From: Desulfocorpusculum sp964414345 | GTDB lineage: Bacteria > Desulfobacterota > Desulfocorpusculales > Desulfocorpusculum | DNA: 40,830 nt | Assembly: GCA_964414345.1 (NCBI GenBank) | Contig: CAYPWF010000034.1 | Coordinates: 1 to 40,830 of the forward strand | Direction: 5' to 3' | Part shown: in pieces, positions 1-7,817 of the stretch | How positions within the stretch are numbered: the stretch's first letter is position 1 | Layout: each line of letters starts with the position of its first letter | Notes under the pieces: model-generated | What the model saw: the letters and a program-made list of their open reading frames with translations, nothing else | Databases searched by the model: none | Told to the model about the DNA's origin: nothing | Translations under genes and position numbers: made by a program

Positions 1-16
1 GTTTAGCCCTCCTTTC

Positions 17-1921
17 TTACTCGCAGGCCCCCACGACCCCATAAACCTTCATGGGAGCAGCCTTCCCCCTCACATGCACCACGCTCTCACCTTGTACCTC
101 GAAACCCGCTCCAGCTGCCTCAAAGGTGGATTGACTGGCCACTATGCTCCAACCCAATTCTTTGCTTAGCCCCTCCAGCCTGGAGGCAGTATTAACGGTG
201 TCCCCAACTGCGGTGAAATCCATGCGCTGAGGGGAGCCCACATTGCCCAAAACAGCCATCCCTGTGTGCAACCCAACCCCTATGCGAAAATCCGGAAGCC
301 CTCTGCCTGCGAAGCGCTCTCGTATCCACTCTTGCATATCATGAGCTGCCCGGAGCATTGCCTGCGCCGCACGAAGCGCCCTGGCCGCATGGTCCGGGTG
401 AGGGACAGGCCATCCAAAGACGGCCATCACCGAGTCCCCCACATACTTGTCAACCATTCCACCCTCTTGGAGCACTGCCTGACAAGCCCTTCCCAAGAAA
501 GCATTCAAAAACTCCACCACCTCCTGTGCCCCAAGCATCTCAGAAATCCCGGTAAAGCCCCGTATGTCCGAAAAGAGGACTGTGACCTCCACTGCCTCCC
601 CTCCCAGATCAGGCCTGCGGCCTGAATCCAACAGCTTCTCCACTACCTCCTGGGACACGTACCTACCAAAAAGACCCCTTAGCCTTTGCCTTTCCCTCTC
701 CTCTCTTCTAAGCCTCAGGCCCAAGCCGCCCAGAAAACAAACCCCCATGGATGCCTGGATCCCGGAGACGGGCAATATCCAATGGGCCAGAAACAAACAA
801 TAAGAAACGATCCAGGATGCCAAAACCAGCATCAACAAGGCTGCAAATCCCTTCCAGGGATCCAGCCGAAAAAACAAAAACGCACCAAGGCTTAACAGAA
901 TAACTGCTAAGGCCAGTCTTGAGCTTTCGGCAGCCTGCCTGGGAAAAATTCCCCCCAATAAGGTTTCACAAATATTGGCATGGATCTCAGCTCCGCTCAT
1001 CATTCTGCTTTCCACAAACAGTCCGCCTCTGGAATAAGGGGTCATGTGAAGATCCTGCATGCCCACGTGTTCTGCTGCGATTATCACAACGCGCCCCCCC
1101 AAATTCTGCACCGCAGGATCTTTCTCAGCACCGGGTGCCAGTAATCTGGACATGGAGACCCGCATGACACTTCCGGGCGGCCCGGCAAATCTGATGAGCA
1201 TGGGTTTTGCCCTTCTGGGCACAACCCGGCCTCCCATTGCCCAGGATTCGGCTCTGGGATCCAGTCCTAAGGCTCTCACTGCCAAAAGCTCCGCAAAGCT
1301 CAGATGGGGCAGGTTTTCATCCTCCAGCAGCTCTGGGAGGAACCGGCGCACCACTCCATCCGGATCTGTTACGAAGTTGGCCAGACCCACATCCTCCGCG
1401 CCGTTAGGCAAGCTGAACAGATAGTCTTCCACCGGCAGCAAGATTTCGCCCTGCTCTTCTTGGGTTGCTGCCAAAACACTTATGAGTGTCACAGAACCTT
1501 TGGACAATTGCTCCCTCATGCGCACATCGTAGGTCCTGCTCAAAAGCTGGTCCGGCAAGCCCATTTTCTTGAGCCAAGCCTCAGGGCTCACGGAAAACAG
1601 GTAGTCCAAGCCTATGACCCGCACTCCTACCTTTCTTAGAACCTCTATGGCTTTTGCAAAGTGAGGGCCCCAGAAAACCATAGGCTCATCTCTGTGCTGC
1701 AGCAAGGTCTCGTCATCCACAGACACGATGGCCACGTGCCTTGCCGGGGCCCTGAAGCCAGCCACTTGATGGAAAAGATCGTATTGCCACCTCTCAATCC
1801 AGCCCAACCAACCCAATCTCAAACAAGTCTCTCCACCCACTAGAGCTGCAATCAACATTGCCAGGCCTGCCCACCGCCTCATGAAAGAAGGCCTCTTACC
1901 GAGATTTTTATTGAGATGCAA
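17..1921 (-). CDS. CHASE2-domain adenylate/guanylate cyclase (class III)
   Basis: Membrane-bound class III nucleotide cyclase of 634 residues, predicted to make a cyclic nucleotide in response to an extracytoplasmic signal. Seen: a first membrane segment at about residues 15-37, a CHASE2-type periplasmic sensor region to about 340, a cluster of hydrophobic helices at about 345-425, then the catalytic domain from about 446 to the end. Metal-binding aspartates are D452 (in FSDIRGFT) and D496 (in DKYVGDSVMAVFG). K492 sits where adenylate cyclases carry the base-selective lysine, so cAMP is more likely than cGMP. The start is an ATG whose product begins with a short basic segment before the first helix. 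It is divergent from the deacetylase gene and has no operon partner in the window. Family assignment is firm; ligand and exact nucleotide are inferred. Confidence 0.92.
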   Translation of the reverse strand: MHLNKNLGKRPSFMRRWAGLAMLIAALVGGETCLRLGWLGWIERWQYDLFHQVAGFRAPARHVAIVSVDDETLLQHRDEPMVFWGPHFAKAIEVLRKVGVRVIGLDYLFSVSPEAWLKKMGLPDQLLSRTYDVRMREQLSKGSVTLISVLAATQEEQGEILLPVEDYLFSLPNGAEDVGLANFVTDPDGVVRRFLPELLEDENLPHLSFAELLAVRALGLDPRAESWAMGGRVVPRRAKPMLIRFAGPPGSVMRVSMSRLLAPGAEKDPAVQNLGGRVVIIAAEHVGMQDLHMTPYSRGGLFVESRMMSGAEIHANICETLLGGIFPRQAAESSRLALAVILLSLGAFLFFRLDPWKGFAALLMLVLASWIVSYCLFLAHWILPVSGIQASMGVCFLGGLGLRLRREERERQRLRGLFGRYVSQEVVEKLLDSGRRPDLGGEAVEVTVLFSDIRGFTGISEMLGAQEVVEFLNAFLGRACQAVLQEGGMVDKYVGDSVMAVFGWPVPHPDHAARALRAAQAMLRAAHDMQEWIRERFAGRGLPDFRIGVGLHTGMAVLGNVGSPQRMDFTAVGDTVNTASRLEGLSKELGWSIVASQSTFEAAGAGFEVQGESVVHVRGKAAPMKVYGVVGACE

Positions 1922-2466
1922 CCTCTTTGCCTAAAAAGCTAGGCTGCTGGAGACCTGCAGCCGGCCTCCAACTCAATAAGGATAGCACAGAAAGCCATGA
2001 ACCCCTTGGAAAATCATACTCCAAGTCCGGTTCTTCCCCAAAGGGGAACAGTCAAACTGTAGTTGGTAATGGGGATTATGGCTTACCTTGTGATCTGTTA
2101 GATCAAACCAAGACACTCATGCATTTAAGGTACGGGCCTTAACCCCTGGTACAAGCCCTTTGGCTGCGCTATGAGGTTGGGTTGGAATACCTGAAAGTCT
2201 ATTTGGCAACTTGGAGCCTTCCACCAAGGCAACGGCCCTTGGAGAATGTTCCGGCCTGTCACTCCTTTTGGTTGACATGCCAGCGAGTAACCCATAAACT
2301 TCCCAGAGTCCGGACCTGCTGTGTTGTTTTGAGTAGTTTGAGGGCTTTGTATCTTCACCAAGTAAAGGGCTGTCAACGGGCTCCCCGTTTTTCGGGCCTT
2401 ATAGAAAACAGCAAACGGGGGTGCGGTTTTGACTTGCTGGATTGACTGAGCCCCTCGAGGTGAAGC
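1922..2466. other. 545-bp intergenic region between divergent genes, no convincing gene
   Basis: No coding region with a recognisable product or good start is seen here. The stretch holds several short inverted repeats: GTTC-TT-CCCC with AAA and GGGG-AAC at 2030-2049, CAGT-CAA-ACTG at 2049-2059, and a three-part set at 2375-2420 described separately. It must contain the promoters of the leftward cyclase and the rightward deacetylase, but I cannot place them with confidence. The dispersed 195-bp repeat family found elsewhere is not recognised here. Confidence 0.5.
2375..2420 (+). promoter_or_regulatory. Possible attenuator: mutually exclusive hairpins upstream of the deacetylase gene
   Basis: Segment 1, AACGGG (2375-2380), can pair perfectly with CCCGTT (2384-2389) across a CTC loop, and the run TTT follows directly. 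That gives a small terminator-like hairpin. The same middle segment, CCCCGTTT (2383-2390), can instead pair perfectly with AAACGGGG (2413-2420), which would open the terminator. It lies 47 bp before the deacetylase start. The pairing is read from the sequence; a regulatory role and any ligand are inference. Confidence 0.3.
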
Positions 2467-3216
2467 ATGAAAGTAATCTACCACCCGGACTTCACCAGGG
2501 TTTACACCCAGGATCCGGCGGCTCAGGCAGGCCGTATGGAGGCTGTGCTTGGAGAGATCCAGGCTCTGGTGGAATTCCTTAAACCTTCGCCCGCCCTCAA
2601 GGAACAGATTTCTCTGGCCCATGACCCTTCCCACATAGAGCATGTGGAGGCCATTGGTCTTTACGACATAGCCTCTTTGGCAGCCGGGGGAGCTGTTCTG
2701 GCTGCCAGAACAGCCCTTAAGGAATTCAGCTTCGGTCTTTTAAGGCCCCCTGGACACCATGCTTCCCGCTCCCATTCCTGGGGATTCTGCTATTTCAACA
2801 ACATGGCCATCGCCCTACTCTCTTTGAGACAGGAGAGACTAATCAAGACGGCCCTTGTGCTTGACATTGATCTGCATTTCGGGGATGGAACCGTGAACAT
2901 CCTTGGGGAAGAGGGCTGGGTGCGCATTCACAACCCCTCGGCTAGGTCCAGGGAGCTCTATTTGGAGGAGGTCCAAGAGGCTTTAAAGGAACCAAGGGTT
3001 GACATAATAGGAATCTCGGCTGGATTCGATTTCCACCAGGAGGACTGGGGAGGTCTTCTCAGCACCAAGGACTACGAGACCATAGGCCGCCTTGCAGGTC
3101 GCACGGCTCGAAACTGGAAGGCAGGGTGTTTCGCCATTCTGGAAGGCGGGTACAACCTTTCTGTGTTGGGCAGGAATGTGAGGGCTTTGTTGGAGGGAAT
3201 GGCAGATCAGGGATGA
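2467..3216 (+). CDS. Histone-deacetylase-family (AcuC/acetylpolyamine amidohydrolase-like) zinc hydrolase
   Basis: Zinc-dependent deacetylase of the arginase/HDAC fold, 249 residues, expected to remove acetyl groups from lysine side chains or polyamines in the cytoplasm. The family's active-site set is complete: the His pair H97-H98 in PPGHH, the zinc ligands D135 and H137 in DIDLHFGDGT, D188 in SAGFD, and the catalytic tyrosine Y229 in EGGYN. At 249 residues it is shorter than the usual 300-380, mainly through a compact N-terminus and missing loops, yet no core motif is lost. The start ATG follows a GAGGTG ribosome site. Its stop overlaps the upstream-most ATG of the response-regulator frame (ATGA), so the two genes are probably cotranscribed. 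The substrate cannot be told from sequence. Confidence 0.88.
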   Translation: MKVIYHPDFTRVYTQDPAAQAGRMEAVLGEIQALVEFLKPSPALKEQISLAHDPSHIEHVEAIGLYDIASLAAGGAVLAARTALKEFSFGLLRPPGHHASRSHSWGFCYFNNMAIALLSLRQERLIKTALVLDIDLHFGDGTVNILGEEGWVRIHNPSARSRELYLEEVQEALKEPRVDIIGISAGFDFHQEDWGGLLSTKDYETIGRLAGRTARNWKAGCFAILEGGYNLSVLGRNVRALLEGMADQG

Positions 3217-3227
3217 AGGAGGAGCAG

Positions 3228-3719
3228 ATGGGATCTTCCGTCCTAAGCGGGAAAAGACTCCTGATAGTTGACGACGAGCCGGATGTGCTGGATTCTCTCA
3301 GGGACGTAATCAGTGAAAGTGTACCGGACTGCATCATCGAGACGGCCTCCAGCTATGACGAGGCCATTCAGAGGCTTTCGGGCTGGACCTACGATTTGGT
3401 GATCCTGGATATCATGGGGGTAAACGGCTTTGATCTGCTGGAGAGGGCTGTGGCACGCAGACTTCCCGTGGCTATGCTAACAGCCCACGCTTTGAGTCCT
3501 GAAGCCCTGAAAAAATCTTTTGAAATGGGCGCCAGAGCTTATTTGCCAAAGGAAATGATGGCCGAGATAGTGCCTTTCTTGGAAGATGTGCTCATATATG
3601 AGAACCTTCCAGGCTGGAAGAGGCTCTTGGAAAAACTGGAGGGGTTTTTCAACAGGAGATTCGAAACTGACTGGGAAAAGAAGACAGGCCTTCACTGGAG
3701 GGAATGGGGGAAACCCTAG
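3228..3719 (+). CDS. Response regulator, receiver domain with short unknown C-terminal tail
   Basis: Receiver-domain protein of 163 residues. The receiver signature is intact: acidic pair D15-D16, phosphorylation site D61 in VILDIMG, T85 in MLTAH, and K108 in YLPKEM. After about residue 125 comes a 38-residue helical, Trp- and charge-rich tail that is not a DNA-binding or output domain I recognise. The start at 3228 is chosen because AAGGAGG lies 5-6 bases before it. An ATG at 3213 overlaps the deacetylase stop but has no such site, and the open frame further upstream lies inside the deacetylase gene. No histidine kinase is nearby, so the partner is unknown. Coupling to the deacetylase suggests regulated acetylation, which is an inference only. 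Confidence 0.88.
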   Translation: MGSSVLSGKRLLIVDDEPDVLDSLRDVISESVPDCIIETASSYDEAIQRLSGWTYDLVILDIMGVNGFDLLERAVARRLPVAMLTAHALSPEALKKSFEMGARAYLPKEMMAEIVPFLEDVLIYENLPGWKRLLEKLEGFFNRRFETDWEKKTGLHWREWGKP

Positions 3720-3886
3720 AGTATAATTTTATGATATCAAATTCTTAACTGGTCAATTGTCAAATTCGCCTTAGATTTTCCGTTTTGTGGACCATTGTGT
3801 TTGAGCCCAGAGAAAGCCAAGTGTAATAAGGGTCTTGGAGCCCACCATTCAAAGCCAAGGGTTTTGGAGATAATAAGCCTGGTTAG
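3720..3886 (-). repeat. Diverged, truncated copy of the dispersed ~195-bp repeat (copy G)
   Basis: Read on the minus strand this begins CTAACCAGGCTTATTATCTCC, close to the CTAACCCGGATAATTCTCC start of the copy at 22790-22984. It continues with alignable blocks: GGGCTCCAAGACCC, CTCAAA, GAAAATC and TTGACCAGTT against GACCGGTT, then GATATCATAA against GATGTCATTA. The terminal 16-bp hairpin of the intact copies is missing. It fills the gap between the response regulator and the racemase gene. Homology is by eye and clearly weaker than between the other copies. Confidence 0.5.
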
Positions 3887-3950
3887 AAAGGTGTTTTGCA
3901 GGAGAAGATCCTCTTACCCCCTTTTAGCACTTCAATAGGATGCCTCACCA

Positions 3951-5108
3951 ATGGGACCCCTTGAACAGATCAGGATAGTAGAGCTGGCCGGCATAGGACC
4001 GGGCCCCATGTGTGCCATGCTTCTTTCAGACATGGGGGCCGAGGTGATACGGATAACCAGGATCTCCCCCAGCGGTTTGGGTATTCCCATGCCCACACGT
4101 TTTGACCTTCTTGCCAGAGGACGATTGCAGGTTCCTGTGGACGTGGGAAGATCCGAAGGAGTGGAACTGGTTCTGAAACTGGTGGCCAAGGCGGATGCCC
4201 TTATCGAGGGATTCAGACCCGGGGTTACGGAAAGATTGGGTTTGGGGCCCGAGGAGTGTCTTAAGAGAAACCCGAAGCTGGTGTACGGTCGCATGACGGG
4301 CTGGGGCCAGCAAGGCCCTTTGGCCCAGGCTGCGGGGCACGACATCAATTACATAGCCCTCAGCGGAGCCCTCCACTCTTTTGGAAGAAAGGGGCAGGCT
4401 CCGGTTCCTCCACTCAACCTGGTGGGGGATTTCGGAGGAGGGGCCCTTTATCTGGCCTTCGGAATAGTCTGCGGGATCTTGAATGCAAAGCTCTCAGGCC
4501 TAGGGCAGGTGGTGGATGCAGCCATGGTGGACGGGGCCGCATCCCTCATGACCATGTTTTACGGACTCAAGGCCATGGGTGTCTGGAGCCAGACTCGCGG
4601 GGAAAACCTCCTGGACACCGGAGCACATTTCTACGAAGTATATGAAACCTTGGACGGGAAATTCGTGGCTGTGGGGGCTTTGGAACCCAAATTCTACAAG
4701 GAGCTTCTGACAAGATTGGGCCTGGATGGGGAGGATTTGCCAGAGCAGCTGGACCGCAAGAATTGGCCGAACATGAAGCAAAGGTTCGAGAAAGTCTTCA
4801 AGAGCAAGACAAGGCAGGAGTGGTGCAAACTCCTGGAGGGTACAGATGTCTGCTTCGCGCCCGTGCTTTCCATGGAGGAGGCCCCATCCCATCCTCACAA
4901 CGCGGCCAGAGGTACTTTCCTGGAGCTGGATGGGATCCCCCAACCAGGCCCTGCTCCCCGCTTCAGCCGCACTCCTGCGCAGATAAGAAGGCCCCCCACC
5001 CCTCCCAGTCCGGAGACCACCCGTGAAGCCCTCCTGAACTGGGGTATAGGGGAAGAAGAGATAGAATCTTTGCTCCAATCGGGGGTGATAGGCCCTCCAA
5101 GGGCCTGA
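3951..5108 (+). CDS. Alpha-methylacyl-CoA racemase-like enzyme (CaiB/BaiF, CoA-transferase family III fold)
   Basis: Family III CoA-transferase-fold enzyme of 385 residues, most like alpha-methylacyl-CoA racemase (AMACR), which inverts the configuration of 2-methyl-branched acyl-CoAs. The N-terminus carries the GIGPGP motif typical of this branch. The three catalytic residues known from the mycobacterial enzyme (H126, D156, E241) are all matched with one constant offset: H130 in GHDINY, D160 in VGDFGGG and E245 in GALEPKF. A formyl- or succinyl-CoA transferase would be expected to carry a catalytic aspartate in a different context, so racemase is favoured. It follows a diverged repeat copy and stands 28 bp before a small zinc-ribbon gene in the same direction. 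It could serve branched-chain fatty acid or hydrocarbon breakdown; no such pathway genes are in the window. Confidence 0.88.
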   Translation: MGPLEQIRIVELAGIGPGPMCAMLLSDMGAEVIRITRISPSGLGIPMPTRFDLLARGRLQVPVDVGRSEGVELVLKLVAKADALIEGFRPGVTERLGLGPEECLKRNPKLVYGRMTGWGQQGPLAQAAGHDINYIALSGALHSFGRKGQAPVPPLNLVGDFGGGALYLAFGIVCGILNAKLSGLGQVVDAAMVDGAASLMTMFYGLKAMGVWSQTRGENLLDTGAHFYEVYETLDGKFVAVGALEPKFYKELLTRLGLDGEDLPEQLDRKNWPNMKQRFEKVFKSKTRQEWCKLLEGTDVCFAPVLSMEEAPSHPHNAARGTFLELDGIPQPGPAPRFSRTPAQIRRPPTPPSPETTREALLNWGIGEEEIESLLQSGVIGPPRA

Positions 5109-5136
5109 AGATTGCGAGGTGAGTTGGTTGAGAGAT

Positions 5137-5340
5137 ATGGGAGGCAAGATATCCTTTTCCTGTCCCATATGCGGCCGCAAGGAGAAGTACACCCCGGAGC
5201 TTCTCTTTGAAGGGGCCCTGCTTAAGTGCAGCCGTTGCGGACTGAGCCTTATCCTACAGGGATGCATGTGGCAGGAAATCAAGAAAGAGAAGGAGCGCTC
5301 GGGCAGTTCCCCCCCAGATTCCCAATCCTCTCCATTATAA
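5137..5340 (+). CDS. Small zinc-ribbon protein, function unknown
   Basis: A 67-residue protein with two CXXC knuckles, C9-C12 (CPIC) and C31-C34 (CSRC), spaced as in a zinc ribbon, then a hydrophobic stretch and a charged Lys/Glu tail. The cysteine pattern and its position 28 bp after the racemase gene support a real gene. An in-frame GTG at 5119 would add six residues; neither start has a strong ribosome site, and 5137 is chosen as the first ATG. The final 62 bases overlap the end of the convergent thioredoxin-like gene, so one of the two tails may be annotated too long. No function can be named. Confidence 0.6.
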   Translation: MGGKISFSCPICGRKEKYTPELLFEGALLKCSRCGLSLILQGCMWQEIKKEKERSGSSPPDSQSSPL

Positions 5341-5689
5341 GAGCCTCAGCCTCATCCAGATCCCATCCGCAGAAGAGTTTTCTGCCGTTCAACAGGAAAC
5401 CTGGAAGCGGCCTTAGCCCGTGGCGGATCTGTTTCCAGAGTCCCCTCGGTGAGAGACCATCCACCAGCTCCACTCTTAGAGCTTGGGGGGAGTTGCAGCG
5501 GATTCGCTCCAAGAGTTGGGCCAACCTGAAGGCCATCAGCCGCAGTTCCTCAGGGTAATCCTCTAAACTGCCTCCCAAGGGAACACCCGCCTGCTCCATG
5601 AAGTTGCGGCAGGCCCAGCAGCCCACCCCAGCCTCCAAGATGGGCGGCAGGACTATCTGGATACTCACAAAGCCCATGAACCGGATCAT
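5279..5689 (-). CDS. Thioredoxin-fold-like protein with CWAC motif
   Basis: A 136-residue protein with a CXXC motif, C24-W-A-C27, near the N-terminus. Later come a Leu/Val-rich strand region and LRPLPGFLLNGR, in which the proline precedes a strand as the cis-proline does in thioredoxin-like folds. I read it as a thiol-disulfide or small redox protein, but the match is by motif order, not by close family. The start ATG at 5689 overlaps the ferredoxin stop (ATGA) with GGAGG just upstream, a sign of translational coupling. It is the last gene of the leftward hcp operon, and its end overlaps the convergent zinc-ribbon gene by 62 bases. Confidence 0.65.
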   Translation of the reverse strand: MIRFMGFVSIQIVLPPILEAGVGCWACRNFMEQAGVPLGGSLEDYPEELRLMAFRLAQLLERIRCNSPQALRVELVDGLSPRGLWKQIRHGLRPLPGFLLNGRKLFCGWDLDEAEALIMERIGNLGGNCPSAPSLS

Positions 5690-5880
5690 TCCTCCCAGTG
5701 GATACAAGATACCGGACAGGACTCCATGGCTTCCTCGATAAGCTCCTCAGGCCCGCCTTCAGGCATTATCACCTGGGCTTTTTGACTTTCCTCGTCCAGT
5801 TGGAACACCTGCGGGCAGAGCTCCTCACAGGTTCCGCAACCTATGCACTCCTCTTGGTCAATGTAGACCTTTTTTCCCAT
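5686..5880 (-). CDS. Single-cluster [4Fe-4S] ferredoxin
   Basis: A 64-residue acidic ferredoxin. Cluster ligands are C12, C15 and C18 (CIGCGTC) with C55 in the closing SCP motif. C22 and C59 sit where related Desulfovibrio-type ferredoxins carry a disulfide pair. It transfers electrons at low potential in the cytoplasm. Its place four genes behind hcp suggests it is an electron donor for the hybrid-cluster protein, in line with the ferredoxin genes often found near hcp. It overlaps the next gene by four bases (ATGA). Confidence 0.92.
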   Translation of the reverse strand: MGKKVYIDQEECIGCGTCEELCPQVFQLDEESQKAQVIMPEGGPEELIEEAMESCPVSCIHWEE

Positions 5881-5906
5881 TTCTCCAACCCCCTACCTAG
5901 CCCTGG

Positions 5907-6221
5907 TTAAATGGGAGGAGCGATGCTCACAAGCACCCTCATGCGGGTCTTGGCCCTCACTCCGTGAGGCTCGCTGACTTTGCATATGAGCAAGGAGCCC
6001 TGTTTGGCCGCAATCCCCTGCTCTCCTCCTGTGAACTCCCCCTCCCCTTCCAGCACCAAGATGGCCACCTCTGAGTCGGCCTCATGATGATGCACCGGAA
6101 GTTCCTGTCCCGGCTCAAAGCTAAAAAGGATCATCCGGAAGGTGTACATGTCGTGGATAAGCTCCATGTGAAATCTATGGGGGTCAAACTTGCCCTTGCT
6201 CCCCAGATCCAATATCTCCAT
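5907..6221 (-). CDS. Cupin-domain protein
   Basis: A 104-residue single-domain cupin. The first cupin motif is visible as HHHEADSEVAILVLEGEGEF, with several histidines and a glutamate as metal ligands. The second appears as GSLLICKVSEPHGVRA with its histidine. Such small cupins bind a metal and often a small ligand, and their functions vary widely. It lies between the Fe-S protein and the ferredoxin genes in the leftward hcp operon, so a role in sensing or handling a reactive nitrogen or redox product is plausible but not shown. Confidence 0.85.
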   Translation of the reverse strand: MEILDLGSKGKFDPHRFHMELIHDMYTFRMILFSFEPGQELPVHHHEADSEVAILVLEGEGEFTGGEQGIAAKQGSLLICKVSEPHGVRAKTRMRVLVSIAPPI

Positions 6222-6255
6222 GGCTATTTCTCCCCTCCGGTTTAGGCAATATACC

Positions 6256-7005
6256 TCAGGCCACCAGCCTGGCCCTCCTGAGTACCTCCCCTCTGGTGCT
6301 TATCACCACCTGCTCCAGGGGAATACTCTTTTTGCTTAGTTCCATTCCCTTTCTGACCATCATGGGGAGCCCTTGGCAGCAAGGCACCTCCATGGTCAAC
6401 ACTGTGACGCTCTTCACATCAGCCTTCTCAAATATCTCTTTGAAGCGCTCCACATACAAAGAGGCGTCGTCGAACTTGGGGCATCCCATGAGCACTACCC
6501 GGCCTTCCACAAAATCCCTGTGAATCCCCGGATATGCCAGGGCCGAACAGTCCGCAACCACAAGTAAATCCGCGCCCTTCAAGAAAGGCGCATTGGGAGG
6601 CACCAAACGGATTTGAATCGGCCAGTGGGTCAAGGCAGATCCCATAGGAGAATGCTGCTGGTGGGGTTGGTTGGCCTGTTCGCAGGACCTCCCTGGCTCA
6701 AAGCTCTGGATCTGCGAGGAGGGACAGCCGCAGGCCATGGCAGGTTCCTCCGGGGTCCTTACTGTCTTCAGATGCTCCTCCACAGCCTCCTCGTCGAACT
6801 CCTCGGCCTCCCGCTCCACCACTTCCAGGGCCCCCTTTGGGCACTCCCCCAAACAAGCCCCTAGTCCATCGCAGTAACGTTCTGCCATGAGCCTGGCTTT
6901 GCCCTCCACCACCTGTATGGCCCCCTCGGCACAGGCTGGCACGCATATACCGCAACCGTCACAGAGCTCCTCGTTTATGTGCACTATCCTTCTTTTCACC
7001 TTCAT
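6256..7005 (-). CDS. 4Fe-4S dicluster protein with conserved Cys-containing C-terminal domain
   Basis: A 249-residue protein. Residues 1-60 form a two-cluster ferredoxin domain (C15-DGCGIC ... PAC, then CDGLGAC ... ECPKGAL). A middle acidic linker is followed by a Cys-bearing C-terminal domain with the blocks VVADCSALAYPG, VLMGCPKFDD and VPCCQGLPMM. Fe-S proteins of this build are common next to hcp and are often annotated only as 4Fe-4S binding protein. The start at 7005 is chosen because its ATG overlaps the stop of the HD gene (ATGA); the longer open frame to 7170 lies inside that gene. A likely electron carrier or scaffold for the hybrid-cluster protein, by context. Confidence 0.85.
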   Translation of the reverse strand: MKVKRRIVHINEELCDGCGICVPACAEGAIQVVEGKARLMAERYCDGLGACLGECPKGALEVVEREAEEFDEEAVEEHLKTVRTPEEPAMACGCPSSQIQSFEPGRSCEQANQPHQQHSPMGSALTHWPIQIRLVPPNAPFLKGADLLVVADCSALAYPGIHRDFVEGRVVLMGCPKFDDASLYVERFKEIFEKADVKSVTVLTMEVPCCQGLPMMVRKGMELSKKSIPLEQVVISTRGEVLRRARLVA

Positions 7006-7751
7006 GTTCCTGCCTCCCTGGCCGCCAGAAGCGCCTCTCTGGCCATCTCCTTGCCTTTCTCGGTGAGAAAGGCCTTTTCTATGATGCGCTCCAGGCTCTT
7101 GGCCTGCCTGCCCATCCCACGGCGCAGCTCCTCTTCCAGGTTCACCAGTAGGTCGGCATCGTACAGACACTTAAAGTTGAGAGTCTCTTCTTTCCTTGGG
7201 TGATGATGGTGGCCGATAATGTCGCAGACCTCCTGCACAAGAGTTTCCTCTGCCCCGATGCGCTCCAGAATCTCCCGGGCCACAGGCGGGCCCAGCTTAT
7301 GCTGCAGCCTTGGAGAGGCTGAGTTGTGGAGCCTCTCGGCCTCTCTGATGCCTATGTCGTGGAGATAAGCGGCCACCAGCACCACGGCCATGTCAGCCCC
7401 TTGCTGCCTTCCTATCTGGTCTGCGTACCTGGCTACTTTGGTGGCATGGGCTATCCTTCTAAAATCCTGCCCAAAATAACGCTTCATCTCTACGGCAACC
7501 CTGTCCTTGAGGAGCTCACCCCTCTGGGCCACAAGCTCAGGGGGCAGCTCCCCCAGACATTGGGCTGCAAACTTGCAGTGGGCAGCACAGCCGAAATCCA
7601 TTTTGGGGTTCACCAGGCTATGACCGCACTTCCTGCACTTCCTCTTGGTCTCATCCTTGAAGAACTCCACCGGGGAGCCGCACTGAGGGCAGTCCACCTC
7701 AAAGACCGCCCCAGGGGTCCAGTATCGGCTGTCCTGACCCGGGCACTTCAT
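7002..7751 (-). CDS. HD-domain phosphohydrolase with N-terminal zinc ribbon
   Basis: A 249-residue protein. The N-terminal 50 residues hold a zinc ribbon (CPQCG and CRKCG), with another cysteine group (CAAHC and C) around residues 55-65. The rest is an HD hydrolase domain: a histidine in HATKVARYAD, the signature HD in AAYLHDIG, and a histidine run (HHHH) with an aspartate in YDADLL downstream. HD proteins are metal-dependent phosphohydrolases, often acting on nucleotides. It sits 66 bp after hcp in the same direction and overlaps the Fe-S gene by four bases. Its link to the hybrid-cluster protein is by operon only; the substrate is unknown. Confidence 0.88.
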   Translation of the reverse strand: MKCPGQDSRYWTPGAVFEVDCPQCGSPVEFFKDETKRKCRKCGHSLVNPKMDFGCAAHCKFAAQCLGELPPELVAQRGELLKDRVAVEMKRYFGQDFRRIAHATKVARYADQIGRQQGADMAVVLVAAYLHDIGIREAERLHNSASPRLQHKLGPPVAREILERIGAEETLVQEVCDIIGHHHHPRKEETLNFKCLYDADLLVNLEEELRRGMGRQAKSLERIIEKAFLTEKGKEMAREALLAAREAGT

Positions 7752-7817
7752 GGCTTTGCCTCCATTCTTTTCCCAGGGAGGGAGATCCTGGGATCCAGAC
7801 TCCCTCCTTTTCTCAGC

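Noticed and set aside
1922..2466. A copy of the dispersed repeat or a tRNA in the first intergenic region
   Set aside because: No shared blocks and no cloverleaf could be built; only short hairpins are present.
2125..2643. 172-residue minus-strand open frame spanning the leader and the deacetylase start
   Set aside because: No recognisable family, overlaps the conserved N-terminus of the deacetylase, and its start lies inside that gene.
3752..3763. GTCAATTGTCAA as a third HcpR-type operator
   Set aside because: It is a direct repeat with a 2-base gap, not the TTGAC-N4-GTCAA palindrome, and lies inside a diverged repeat copy.
4500..5282. 260-residue minus-strand open frame opposite the racemase gene
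   Set aside because: Antisense of a gene whose three catalytic residues are intact; no family match.
7006..7170. N-terminal extension of the 4Fe-4S dicluster protein
   Set aside because: It lies within the HD gene, is rich in Gly/Arg/Gln without sense, and the ATG at 7005 shows the usual stop-start overlap.
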